A DNA stretch of 64,000 bases from Caenorhabditis elegans. Its lineage: Eukaryota; Nematoda; Chromadorea; Rhabditida; Rhabditidae. The stretch lies in the NCBI RefSeq assembly GCF_000002985.6, contig NC_003280.10, forward strand, positions 10,908,501-10,972,500, given 5' to 3'. Position numbers and translations under genes: made by a program. Below are positions 33,948 to 45,093 of the stretch, in pieces; the first letter of the stretch is position 1; each line of letters opens with the position of its first letter. Below the pieces are notes generated by a model. That model was not told where the DNA came from. It searched no databases and was given only the letters and a program-made list of their open reading frames with translations.

Positions 33948-34853
33948 GAAGCATACTGGCAGCTGGCAATTAAGCTGATTCAAAAACTGGAACGAATTGC
34001 AAAGTATCCGAATATCAATGATTATGCACCAATGTTGAAAGATTCCAAGAAAATGCGTGCCGGCTGGAGAGCAGCTCGAATTCAAATGTTGAATGATAGA
34101 GATTGGTCGAAGTCGGAAGAAATGAAACGGGAAAATAAACGAGTTGATTTGGAGAATAGATGGAAGATCAAGGTGGGTCTTATTGCAAAGGATGTTTATG
34201 GTTTGTAGTTTATGACGTCACGTTGGTTACTGTAGTTGTATGATTGATGTTAAATGTTCTATATGATGAATCATGGTCTCCTCTGTACAACTTTAGACTT
34301 GAAGTTTAATAAACTTTTTTCAATTACCAAGTTAATAAATATGTGGTATTAATGGCCACTGTGACTGATATCGTGGCGAGACCCAGAAAACTGCGTGTTC
34401 CTTTAAATGCCAAATTTTACGAAATTACAGTAACCCAAAGTTTGGCTGAACGTCAACTTCTGAATTTTCGACTATATTTGCTAATTCTTTTTTTTGTATC
34501 TGACATTCAAATTGTCAATTTTTCCATTAATTTATAGTATTCATAAAACAAAAATCAAAGATTCTAAATTGATTTCACCTGAAACATTATAAATTTACAA
34601 CATAAAAAAATATTTTGTGATTCAAATGTTAAAAACAAAAAGAAATGACCAAAATTCTAGAATTTCAGCCGATTAAGTAAAATTCCATTAAAAATAAAAC
34701 CACACTTCTCCTCGGAGTACACAAGCTTCGTAAATCGACAGACCTAAATTGCTATTATAGTGATTTCAGAGAACCGAATCTGCTAACAACATCACGGAGA
34801 ACCGGAGGAAGAAACGAAAACGAAGACGAAAAGCTCATTATTCCAATCGATGA
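33948..34853 (+). pseudogene. Host gene, 3' part, beyond the retrotransposon
   Basis: Exon 3 resumes at 33948 with EAYWQLAIKLIQKLERIAKY and stays open to 34172, where a GTGGGT donor follows KIK. A 597-base intron leads to the last exon 34770-34853, which adds RTESANNITENRR and a basic cluster KKRKRRRK before the stop. AATAAAAATG at about 34900 is a likely poly(A) signal. The basic tail suggests a nuclear protein; the central part is helical and rich in Tyr, Trp and Lys. The shared frame and phase across 9.8 kb show that both halves are one gene. The function is unknown. Confidence 0.8.
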
Positions 34854-35247
34854 AATCTATAATTTTATTAATTTAAAACAGTTTGCTTTATAAAGCTTTA
34901 ATAAAAATGTTTATTTATTGAAGAAAAAAAATAAGAAAAATTAAAATACGACCAGTTCGACGGGTATGAACACATACTGGGTGAATTACTCACTACATGA
35001 ACCTAATTTTTTTTGGGGGAAAGAACTTGGAAAAGAAAAATGAATACAGTGAAAAATTGAGTAATACATGAAACATTATGAAAAGGAAGTGTCTAGAAAC
35101 TGTGCAGCGTAATGGGAAAAGAATACAAATACGATGATGAAGAAGAAATTGGGGAAAGGAGAAACATGATATTTCGCATGAAGAATAAAACGAGTTGGTA
35201 TCCAAATTGCTTTTAAATCGAGAGAGTTCTTGTCATAAAATTGAATT
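34854..35247. other. Convergent intergenic spacer
   Basis: Short AT-rich spacer between the interrupted gene (plus) and elongin A (minus), holding both 3' UTRs. Nothing else is seen. Confidence 0.5.
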
Positions 35248-37067
35248 TTATCGCTTCAACATTTTCTTGCACTTTGCCATTAGAGGTGCAGTTTTCTTGA
35301 CAACGAGTCCATTGTTCATATTGTTGTTGTTGTTTGAGCGACTTCTCGACGTTGAAGGTACTCCACCGCCACGTGGTGTTATAGTTCGAAGTTGGGCTTT
35401 TCCCTCTGGAAATTGAAGAAAATTGAAAATTGAAATTGAAGAACAAGTTTGCTATTAAAATCTATAAAATTTTCAAACTAACCAATTTTCACATTTTTCC
35501 GTGCCTGTGACAGTTGTAACGCCGATGGAGTGGCAGACATCTTCACCTGACTATCCTTGACTGTATTGAAGAATGACTTGGAGCGAACTCTCGTATGCGC
35601 CATATCGATTACCATCTGGAATTTAATTATTTAATTTATTTTGTCAAAAACTCGAATCCAAAACCGCCATACCGTTTGACGTCCCTGACTCTGTGCCGAG
35701 TTCGATTTCCCGATTCGAGACGTCAACATTTCCAGCTTATCATTTTCCTTTTTCTGCTTCTTCTCAACGAGTCGATCATACATTTCTCGCCACGTCCATC
35801 CCGACTTCTCTCGATTCGCATATTTTGGAAACTCTCTGCTGACCATCTCGTGGAACATCTCGTCAGCGTCTTCAACAAGCATCGGATTCACGTCCAGTAT
35901 ATGTCGGAGTTGGTCAGTGCTCGCGTGGTCAAGAACAGGCTTCAGTAGATCAAATGGTACTATTCCGACATGATCGATCACTGCAAAATAATCATGAGAA
36001 GTCGAATTTCATAAAGTGTATTTGTTTAACAAAATACATCTAAAAGTTCATCAGAAATCGTAAGACATACGTTTTTATTAACTTCTTCAAATTGAAAAGT
36101 TTACTTCCAAGAAAACTGTAAAACTGTACTCACTGTCAATGTGCGACATCAGAACAGTTTGGCACAAGGAAACAAGTGTTGATACACCTTCTCCAACTCT
36201 TTTCCTTCGTCCAGCAAACACCTTTTGTCGTTCTTTTCGTGGCTTGAACATATTCTCATCAGCATGTAAGCTTTTGCTTTGAGGTATCGCTTTTTTCGGT
36301 TGACCCGATGGCTTGCAAGTTGGAACTACCGGAGCATAATCTTTCTGATGTTCCCTTTGATAAGACATTGATGACGACGAGGCTTGCTGTTCATGAACAT
36401 CCACTGGCTCCGGTTTCGGTTCCACCTTGACCTCCACTCGCTTCACGACCTTGTACTTGCTATAATCTACAGTTGCTCGCGGAGCACTCGACGCTTGTGC
36501 TGAAACTCCGCTTTTCATAGCTTCAGCGAATTCCTCATCGAGATTCACTTCCTCCTTTTTCGCCTTTTTCAATGCAGTGTGTTCAATATCCGCGTCATCT
36601 TCTCCTCCTCCCTTTTCTCGTTTTCGGCCGCCTAACAGCTTGTCTCGTACTCGTTTCGCATATTTCGCCAATTCAGGAGAAGACTCGTATCGTTTAACAC
36701 ACTGGTAGGTGTCTGCTGACTTGAAAACTTCTGGTGACACGTTGAGATCATAGAGTCGCTTCAGAGCTCGCTTCGGCTGAAAATTGTTATTTTTTTTTTT
36801 TGGAATTCTATTGTTAAATTTCTGAAAACTATTTTTTTGCATTTTTTTGATTTCCGGAAAATTAAAAAATCGAACAATTTTCGTTATTTGATTTTCAATT
36901 TTTCGATGAGGTCTGGGTAACACATTTCAGTTAGTTAAAAATTAAAATTTTCACAGATTTTTTAACTAATAAATTTATATTGTTTCCAATTAAAAAAAAC
37001 TTACATCAATACCATTCATAAGACATTCCGTGTATCTTCGAACCTTCTCCTCGTCCGTCTCCGGCAT
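35248..37067 (-). CDS. Elongin A (RNA polymerase II elongation factor and ubiquitin ligase adaptor)
   Basis: Exons 37067-37005, 36776-36134, 35980-35673, 35615-35483 and 35405-35248 join in phase to 434 aa. The N-terminus (about 1-80) is a TFIIS N-terminal-like domain: VRRYTECLMNGIDPKRALKR, then LAKYAKRVRDKLLGGRKR. A charged linker follows. The BC-box elongin C contact is in the third exon (VGIVPFDLLKPVLDHASTDQL, split here at about residue 245), followed by the conserved elongin A region REFPKYANREKSGWTWREMY. The C-terminus ends APLMAKCKKMLKR, as in other elongin A proteins. It acts in the nucleus with elongins B and C to suppress polymerase pausing and to target stalled polymerase. The divergent DNA upstream is GT-rich. 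Confidence 0.88.
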
Positions 37068-39137
37068 TGTATGTGTGTGTGTGTGCAGTAGTTTTGTTGT
37101 GAAGTGTCCTCGTCAAAGGGAGAAAGTGGCGACGGCGACGAAGACACGTTGAGAAGAGAACTGCAGAGGAGAACGGTTATATGCAAAAAGTAAAAGGGGA
37201 ATTGAATGAATTGAAAAGAAACAGAAAACACTTTTTTTTTGTATGCAACTTGGTAGAGGAGAGAGATGAAAAGATTGAGAAGGAAATGAGAGTGGGATTA
37301 AGAAAGAGAGGGAAAAGAAATAGAGAAAAAGATGAAAGAGCTCAAAGTGAAGCCACTTATCCGTGACGGCCAGAGCTGGAGCCAAAAAATCCTAAATTCG
37401 GTTGGAAAAATGACTATCAAAACACCAAAACACATTTCAAGAAAGCCATGAGCAATAAATCAATATCAAAAAGCATGTTTTCAACAATTTTTTATACAAA
37501 ATCAATGTTATTTCTTTATCATTTCTATATATATATAATAATCAACCCTCTACTAAAAGCAGAATAAAAACTGGCTTTTGTTTGGATGACAATTTTTGTT
37601 TGTAATTTTCAAGGACGACTTACATCTGGATTAAAAAATTAAATTCCATGGGCTCAAAAATTTCAAGCAACGTTCTCAAAAGCGCTGTGAATTTCGAAAG
37701 GGCAGATGTGAATAATGAGCAAAAACAATCCACAACGAGTAATTCATTATGATGGAATGCTATCGTCATAGATACTCAAGCAATGATGAGAACAGACAAT
37801 GACGTTGAATCGTGAGATTTCAATGCATCAGAGTGAAGAATGACATTTGGAAATTGGAAATTTGTATGCTGAATAGCTGAGAATAACGGAAGATTAATTG
37901 ACGTTTGCTTCTTTTTTTGAAAACGTGTTAAATCCTTCCTGCACATTATTTTAGAAGAAATTTCATTCAAGAAATCCTAGCATTCTCTTCTAAATCGATT
38001 TCATTGAGAGAGAAACAAGACGCCAATGTCAAGAAAATAGAATTTTACACAATAGCAGCGTTTTCGTTATCTTTTTGTTCATTGGCTTTTTCCTCGTATC
38101 AGTTGAGAAAGATTAGAATCGATTTTCTAGCATTGTGAGGAAAAATGCATGAAATTGCTAGAAAACTCGATCTACAGAGATATTGTTTTTCTTGGAAAAT
38201 CTAAAAGAAATTATAAAAGAAATTATAATAAAAACAATGAAAAACGCGGGATCTGGAAAATAATCAATCTAAGAGCCAATCGAATGTGAATTTTTAAATT
38301 TGGAATTTTTTTGTTTTTTTTTTTTTTTAATTGTAGAGAAAGACGTTTATTTGTTATTCGTATCAAAATTAAAATAACCTCAGCGATTATTTAGCACAAT
38401 TTTCATTAGAGATCTACAAATTAATAACGAAGACATAATTAAAAAGCATCATAAATATACATATGCATACTTAGAAGACATACTAATTAATCAAAAATCG
38501 ATGGGTGACGAACAAAACGGCAAAGAAACAAAGTGTCGAACGAGAAGAAATCAATCAAAAACTGGCCGCACTAGCACTAGTCAGTGATGCAAGACAGCAA
38601 GAGAGTTAGAGATATTAGAGAAGAGGGTGTATGTCTATTTGCTTGTTTGTAGTCCAAATGGAGGATTATAAAATGGGCTTTGTTTGTACTGTGCAATTAT
38701 TATTGAATAGAGATCTATACTAAATTCTTGAACAATTAACAGGAAATTAAAATCCGGAAAACAACACTGAAAAATGCTCCAAAATTGTGCCATAGATTAT
38801 TGTGAGCCATGAAGACTCATTTCTTCTTCGAATAAGCTATAATATTTGTTCACAAACCTTGAAATCAGCACGAAACACCCATTAGATCGCAAAACAAAAA
38901 TTGATATGGACCCTTGTGAAATTCAAGAATGAATTTTAAAAATTTTTTTACTTGCTATCCAAAATATAACCAAAATGCGTGAAGACCAGAAAAACGCGAA
39001 TTCCAACAAAAAAAGCAGGAAAAAACGTGCCACATCGAACGATTTCGATTTATTTTTAAACATTAAAAAATTTCGATTAGAAATCTCTCTGAAATCAATT
39101 GATTAAACGATGATGAACGGATTCGGTATCAAGAATA
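37068..39137. other. Intergenic region between elongin A and the kinase
   Basis: Two kilobases holding two divergent promoters. A (GT)n tract (37070-37086) lies next to the elongin A start, and a T-run lies at about 38310-38328. No ORF with coding features and no obvious RNA gene. Confidence 0.45.
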
Positions 39138-40684
39138 ATGGCGAATTTTATTCGGTTAGCTTACAATTTGGAGGTTTGGAAGCTTATAGAGGTTCATAAA
39201 ACCACAAAAAAAGCAATTTCAGCGCACAAGCTATGTGGAAGTGGGAGATTTTCAAACGTTTATTGTGGTCAAATGATATCTCCAATTGAAAAAGAGGTCG
39301 CCGTGAAAAATGTGTGGTCTGATACGGAAACACGTCACCTAGCAACTAGTGAATATCCGGAAATTCAAATTTTATCGAAACTTTTTCATCCGGCCATTTC
39401 GAATCTTTTGTATTTTTACTCGAGAAATGCGAATGACAAGGTTTGGAAATTAGAGAGAAAAATTAGAAATCTCAAAAATTGGATATTGTTTAGGTAATAA
39501 ACTGCCTTGTTCTGGACTATTTACCACAGGACCTGGCAAGATTAAGAGATCAAGGTGTGAAATTCGATGTCCTCGACGCAAAGCTCTACACTTTTCAATT
39601 ATTCTGTGCAATCAGTCACTTAACTTCAAAAAACATTGTTCATATGGATATAAAGCCTCAAAATGTTGTCATGGATCGCATGGTTCGACGAGATTTAATT
39701 TAGAATTAGGAAAAAAAATTAGGAATTTTCAGGCGGGACGTTTGAAACTGGCAGATTTCGGAAATGCGAGACGACTTGAGACAAATGAGAAGACAGGAAG
39801 TGCCTATCAGGTGACAAACTACTCAATTAATCACTATTTTCCTGATAAATCACACATATAATTAATCTTAATCTATTTAAAGGTCACAAGATTCTATCGA
39901 CCGCCCGAACTTCTTTTTGGATGCGAAAAATTCACCGCGTCTATCGGTAAAATTAAAAATTGTGTTTCAAAAATTATTTAAATGTATATTTCTCAGATAT
40001 TTGGTCAGCAACTTGTGTGGCGTTTGAACTTTTCGCTAATCGAGTTCTTTTTAAAGGAAAGGACACTAAAGATCAGGTAGTTACAGTCAAAAACTGGAAA
40101 ACATGGTAATTTAGCTAATTTCCAGATTGTGTTGATAACTGGAGTTTTCGGATATCCTACAGACGATGATATTAAAAGCATTGGAGTAAAAAGGCCTAGA
40201 GTTGCAAGAAAAGATGCGAGAGGAATAGAAACGGTAAAAATTAAAGAAAAAACCAATAAAACTAAAAAAGAAGCGAAACAAAGCACACTTGTCCACGAGA
40301 AGTACACACGCGCGCGCGCAATGTCGCGCTCCACTGAAAACAAATTGGCGCCAGTTTCAAATTATTTTAAATTCAAATAAAATTTAATTTCAGTTCACCA
40401 GCAAGATGCTCGACTCGGAAATCTACGATTTCATGAAAGCAACACTGAAAATCGATCCGAAAAAGAGAAAATCCGCGATTGACGTGCTGAAAATGCCCCT
40501 TTTCGATATTCTACGATCGAGTCCACCGAAGAAGCGATCAAACGGAGTTGAGATGCCAAATCTCGCGAGTTATACGGAAATGCATCACAAAAGGGAGCCG
40601 GAAACGGAAGTGGTGGCAGATATTCAGACAACTGAAAAGGCTGAAAAGGAGTCGGATTCGACGAATGAAGAATTGGAGGATTAG
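39138..40684 (+). CDS. GSK3-like protein kinase
   Basis: Seven exons (39138-39440, 39494-39682, 39733-39810, 39883-39946, 39997-40076, 40126-40233, 40394-40684) give 370 aa. Kinase features: glycine loop GSGRFSNVY (34-42), Lys57 in VAVK, catalytic loop HMDIKPQN (Asp153) with Met replacing the usual Arg of HRD, ADFG (171-174), and an activation loop with a GSK3-like Tyr before RFYRPPE (PPE instead of APE). DIWSATCVAFEL and FGYPTDDDI complete the fold. GSK3 family placement rests on the SAYQVTRFYRPPEL stretch and the LKIDPKKRKSAIDVL lobe. The C-terminus is acidic (ESDSTNEELED). Nematodes have several divergent GSK3-like kinases, often germline-expressed; that use here is inference. Confidence 0.85.
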
Positions 40685-41700
40685 AGAACTTTTCGAGAAG
40701 TCTACCGTTGTAGTTTTCGAAATAGTAATTTATTTAGTGACGTTTATAAAGGTTTACATGATTTGGTTTGGAAATTTTTTAGGAGTTTATTCATAAAAAC
40801 AAAGTAACCATGGACATTCCAGAAGTCTATAGTACACGCGATCCTACCGTACCCTTCAGTATTTCTATCAGATTGATAGCTTTCGGTAGTCAGGTACAGC
40901 CTAAAAAATTCCTGCTTGCCTTTTTGCCTACATGTCTGCCTACCTTCAGTCATAATGCCTACATAATGATTTTTTCCAATTGAAACTTGCAGACAGAAAT
41001 TCAAATGGCAAAAAGAAACAAACACCGAAACATTAATCACATTTCTTTTCATATCAGTTTTCCTGTCAAAGCACATTTCTGGAGTCTGTGTGTATTTTTT
41101 TGTGTCTTTATGTGATCGGTGTTGTGAAATTTGTAGTTGATGTTGATAACATACTTTTTTTTGAAACAAAAAGTGATTGATTAGGCTTGAATTCAGAGAT
41201 ATGTTCGTGATACTTTGCGATTCTCGAGCCAAAAACACGGTATCCGGTCTCGACACGACAACTTTTTCGCAAAATACAAGCTGATGTGCGCCTTGAAAGA
41301 GTACTGTAATTTCAACCTTTCGTTGTTGCGGAATTTTCATAGTTTCTCGTTCAAAATATATGTATTTATTAAACAAAAAACTAAAACAAAACAATTGAGA
41401 ACACATAAATTGTGAAAAATCAATGAGACCACAGCAAAAAATTTTGTATCTACAGTACTCTTTAAAGGCGCACATCCGTTCTTATTTTCAGCAAAAATGT
41501 CGCTTCGAGACCGGGTACCGTATTTTTTTTTGTGCAAAACTTTAGGTCTAGGTAATATTAAAAAAAAATTCCACAAAACTAGAATCTAGAGCTTTCCATT
41601 AAATTTTTTGATGACATTTGAAAATTCATGATGATTTTTTTCCAACAATTTCGAAATATCCCTCTTTTCACCTGGTCCACTGAATTCTCTTTCCGAAAGA
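40685..41700. other. Spacer with a foldback repeat
   Basis: Downstream of the kinase lies a block of CTGCCTAC-type words (40905-40965), then the foldback element at 41220-41535. No gene is supported; the long minus-strand ORF at 40744-41475 lies across these repeats. Confidence 0.5.
41220..41535. repeat. Foldback repeat
   Basis: Two facing arms of about 80-90 bases. The left carries ACGGTATCCGGTCTCGACACG and GATGTGCGCCTTGAAAGAGTACTG. The right carries the complements CAGTACTCTTTAAAGGCGCACATC and CGCTTCGAGACCGGGTACCGT. About 130 bases of loop separate them. Related words occur in gst-5 intron 1 and near 17.0 kb. Confidence 0.75.
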
Positions 41701-41763
41701 CCACCACAATTTCAGGGCTCCGCCCATTTCGTGGTTTGTAGCCTTCCCGACCCTACGTTTTTG

Positions 41764-41771
41764 ATGACAAT
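41764..41771 (-). promoter_or_regulatory. Candidate SKN-1 site upstream of gst-5
   Basis: The minus strand reads ATTGTCAT, matching the SKN-1 consensus WWTRTCAT, about 50 bases upstream of the TATA box. SKN-1 activates many worm glutathione transferases. The match is exact but short, so chance is possible. Confidence 0.4.
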
Positions 41772-41821
41772 TGTGAGAGAAGTGAGAGGTTCAGACACAA
41801 AAAGCGACGTGGTCGAATGAG

Positions 41822-41828
41822 TATAAAT
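41822..41828 (+). promoter_or_regulatory. TATA box of gst-5
   Basis: TATAAAT about 90 bases before the ATG, in a setting (GAGTATAAATAGAGAGTG) typical of highly expressed worm genes. Confidence 0.65.
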
Positions 41829-41912
41829 AGAGAGTGAAGTTTCCAATTTCCCTCACAATTGTTTGTTTGCAATCCACTTTCCAAAAAAACACAACTTCAA
41901 TCAAAAATCATT

Positions 41913-43063
41913 ATGGTTTCCTACAAGTTGACCTACTTCAATGGACGTGGCGCTGGAGAAGTGTCTCGTCAGATTTTCGCCTATGCCGGACAACAATACG
42001 AGGATAATAGAGTCACTCAGGAACAATGGCCAGCATTGAAAGAAAGTGAGTTTGGAATTATTATTACTCAATTGTGAAGGCGCCTGGGTCTCGAAACGAC
42101 TTAAAATTCGCAGTTACCGTAACCAAATTTTTTTTTGCGATTTTCTATGATTTTTTTCCTGATTTTTTTCTACAAAAAATCATATTTTTTGGGTTAGTAT
42201 TAAAAAATTAAGTGAATTGCAGTTTTGGGTACGGTACCAGTGAAATTTCGGTCGTGCCGAGACCTATAGTTACCGTATTTCAGCGCCGGAAATCTCAAAA
42301 TCCTGCAATTAGGGAATATCTACAGTTTTGTGGAACAAAAACATGAAAAGCGAAAAAAATCACTTCTCGTGGTCTCGACACGATTTCTACATTTTTGACC
42401 AATTAAAGAATTCACTTCTTTTGAAAAACTATACTTTTTCCATAATTTTCTCAAACATAAGCTAAATTTTTTGTAAAATAACTTTGTAAAATAGCTTAAA
42501 ATCTTTTCCTTTTTTTAATCCAAGAGAATTATTTTTTGAATAAAAAATATTTTAAAAAACTATTTTTTCCAGCCTGCGCTGCTCCATTCGGACAACTTCC
42601 ATTCCTCGAAGTCGACGGTAAGAAGCTTGCTCAATCCCACGCGATTGCTCGTTTCTTGGCTCGTGAGTTCAAGCTCAACGGAAAAACCGCCTGGGAAGAG
42701 GCTCAAGTGAACTCTCTTGCCGATCAATACAAGGATTATTCAAGTGAGGCTCGTCCATATTTCTACGCTGTCATGGGATTCGGTCCAGGAGACGTTGAAA
42801 CTTTGAAGAAAGACATCTTCCTTCCAGCATTTGAAAAGTTCTACGGATTCTTGGTCAACTTCTTGAAGGCTTCGGGATCCGGATTCCTTGTCGGAGACTC
42901 TTTGACCTGGATTGACTTGGCTATTGCCCAACATTCAGCTGATTTGATTGCCAAGGGAGGTGATTTCAGCAAGTTCCCAGAGCTCAAGGCTCATGCCGAG
43001 AAGATCCAGGCGATTCCACAAATCAAGAAATGGATCGAGACCCGTCCAGTCACACCATTCTAA
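41913..43063 (+). CDS. gst-5: Glutathione S-transferase, sigma/Nu-like
   Basis: Conjugates glutathione to electrophiles in the cytosol. Two exons, 41913-42045 and 42573-43063, give 207 aa, normal for the family. The N-terminal thioredoxin-like half starts MVSYKLTYFNGRGAGE, with the catalytic Tyr at residue 8. The glutathione-site motif FGQLPFLEVDGKKLAQSHAI follows, including the cis-Pro and the Gln-Ser pair. The C-terminal helical half contains GFLVGDSLTWIDLAIA (N-capping box), and the end reads IKKWIETRPVTPF. Codon use is strongly biased, as in abundant worm proteins. The 527-base intron contains foldback-repeat words. The symbol is from remembered sequence and map position. Confidence 0.92.
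42060..42400. repeat. Foldback-type repeat inside gst-5 intron
   Basis: Contains GGTCTCGAAACGA, GGTCGTGCCGAGACC and GGTCTCGACACGA plus GTTACCGTA words in both orientations. It belongs to the same loose family as 41220-41535. Confidence 0.5.
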
Positions 43064-43378
43064 ATAGCTGTATAAAATCTGCAAATAAATATTTTTTTTT
43101 TTTAAATTCAGTTTATCAACATGTCAACAGTGTTCGCTAAGCGATAATACAACTGGAGAATTGGAGAACAGAAAACAGAGAACAAAAAATGAAGAAAATC
43201 AACAAAAAGAAAATTAAACAATTTCGAGATCAATATGCGAGGAGGTGCGAATAAATGTGAATTTTCGGGGGGCAGGATAAAACATGGTGGGATATGTAAA
43301 TAGATTATGTGAATATAATGTGGATGCATAAAAATATAACACGAACATCTTTCGAAAAATATATATTATATATACATA
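43064..43378. other. Convergent 3' spacer
   Basis: Holds the gst-5 poly(A) signal (AATAAATATT at about 43084) and the nos-1 3' UTR. In worms the nos 3' UTR can carry translational control, but no element is recognisable by eye. Confidence 0.5.
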
Positions 43379-44641
43379 TTAGTCGTCTCCAAACGCCTCC
43401 AGGTGATGCTTCGTTGTGTGTGCGTTATCGCCAGTGGCTCCACAGATTCCACAGACCATTGAGCGAAGTTTTGGGCATCTGAAAAATGATAATATCTGTT
43501 GAAGGTCGGAAATTTCAACAAACTTACACAACTCTTCCCCTTTTCTTCGAGCAGTGATCGGACCATGGTCCACGATCATCTTTCCGTGGAGCTGGCAAAG
43601 TGTGAAGTCTCGCAAATTCGGAAGCGGTTCCGAAGCAGAAGCAGCAGCAAAGTGGATGTGGAGGATTTCCTCTCGGTGGCGAAGTGGAGTTGTTTCGCTG
43701 CTGAAAAAAATGGACTTTTTCGAAAATCATTTGATTGGAATTAGTTACCTCTCGATTCTCAACATTTCCATTACGAGTAGAATTATTATGTACATTCATT
43801 TGGGGGTTGTACCCGTGAAATCCAGAGTTCTGGAAGATAGAAAAAATTTAAAATAATTGATTTTTTATTGACTAACCTCTCCAAACGGCATAGTCGATGG
43901 TGGCAGAAGATTGTTTTGCTCCAAATATTCCTGCAGTGAAAGGAACTTTCCGGCGTTCTGAATTCAAATACGTTTTTTAAAAATTAATAATTAAAAAAAC
44001 CTTGTAAGTATTGTCAGTGCTGCTACAGCTTGAAGATTCTGAGGTGGAAGTCCTGTTCGAAACCATATCGAAGCTTCTTCTCTGGAACGGAAAATCTTGA
44101 GACATCCGGCGCTGTAATGAAGATATATATTATTAAAAACCGAAATGTTAAAGAATAAGATGTTAGAAAGATGCTTACTTCCTGTCCGATGGCTCCAAAC
44201 GGACATCCCAAAACCAGCGAAACCATTGGATCTTCGACATCGACAGCTGGAGAGGCTTGAGCTGGCTGCTCTCGAAACTCGGTGATGAAGTTATCGCCCA
44301 CGAGGTAATCTATCAAGAAACTGTTACTCTTCTGCCGCTTCTTTTCCTCCTGCATTTTCACGATTTTCCGAGCAAGGTAGCACAAAGAATCGACGGAATT
44401 TACAACTGGATCGATCTGAAAATAAAAATCTCAAATGAAAATGAATTATTCAGGTTTCATTCCAACCAGTTTTCTAGCAGTTTTTTTACAAGGGGTGCTC
44501 CCTTCCAGAGTGAAGATTGGCGGAAATGAGGATCCGTTGGCCTGTGGTTTCGTATATTTTGGTTCGATCTGAAATTTCGGGTTTATTTGGTGAATTTGAT
44601 CAGTTTCAACTCACCGGAAGGCTCTTCTCGCGCCGAGACAT
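43379..44641 (-). CDS. nos-1: Nanos-type zinc-finger translational regulator
   Basis: Eight exons (44641-44615, 44568-44467, 44415-44179, 44111-44001, 43957-43877, 43829-43749, 43700-43528, 43478-43379) join in phase to about 303 aa. The C-terminus has the paired CCHC nanos fingers: first [15 protein letters not shown] with its last Cys in VVCPKLRS, then [18 protein letters not shown]. The first finger has a longer loop ([14 protein letters not shown]). The rest is low-complexity, with Asn/Ser-rich exons and a conserved-looking [22 protein letters not shown] helix. Nanos proteins act with Pumilio/FBF in germ cells to repress mRNAs. The acceptor TTTTCAG ten bases before the ATG fits trans-splicing. 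The symbol is from remembered map order next to gst-5. Confidence 0.9.
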
Positions 44642-45093
44642 CGGAGAAGTCCTGAAAATCAACATTTTGTAGGATTTCGAAGTTAAAATTAAAGTCGAAG
44701 GGAAAAAAGACGGGTAAAATAAAGAAAACGGGTGAATATTCTTTAATTTGTGTTGGAAAAATTAATACTTTAACATTTTTATTATAAAAATAAACAATTT
44801 CAGTCGGAAATTGACCTTAATTTCAAAAAAATAACTTGAAAAACAGAATTTTAGCGTGAGAAAACAAATTGGGGCCGGTGCAGGTCCCGCCTGGAATTTT
44901 AAAGGCGCAATGGTTACTGTAGTGAGAAAATTTTAACTGTGATCAGTTGACATCACTAAATCAAAAAAATCAACAAAAAAGATTTCCGAAACAGATTTTC
45001 TCTGATAAAAAAGGGAAAAAAATTTAAAAAAAAAACGTCGAAACAATCCATAAACTCATTTATTCGCGAAATCTCTAGTTAATTTTCATCAAT
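44642..45093. other. Spacer upstream of nos-1
   Basis: 450 bases between the pseudophosphatase stop and nos-1 on the same strand. No supported gene. The spacing is longer than the usual ~100 bases inside a worm operon. Confidence 0.5.

Noticed and set aside
39110-39140. Earlier ATG for the kinase gene (MMNGFGIKNNGEF frame) with an intron GTTAGC to TTTCAG
   Set aside because: The phase does not match the kinase frame after that acceptor; the ATG at 39138 reads straight into the glycine loop.
40744-41475. 243-aa minus-strand ORF with Cys and Phe richness
   Set aside because: It runs through a foldback repeat and AT-rich spacer and has no motif or splice support.
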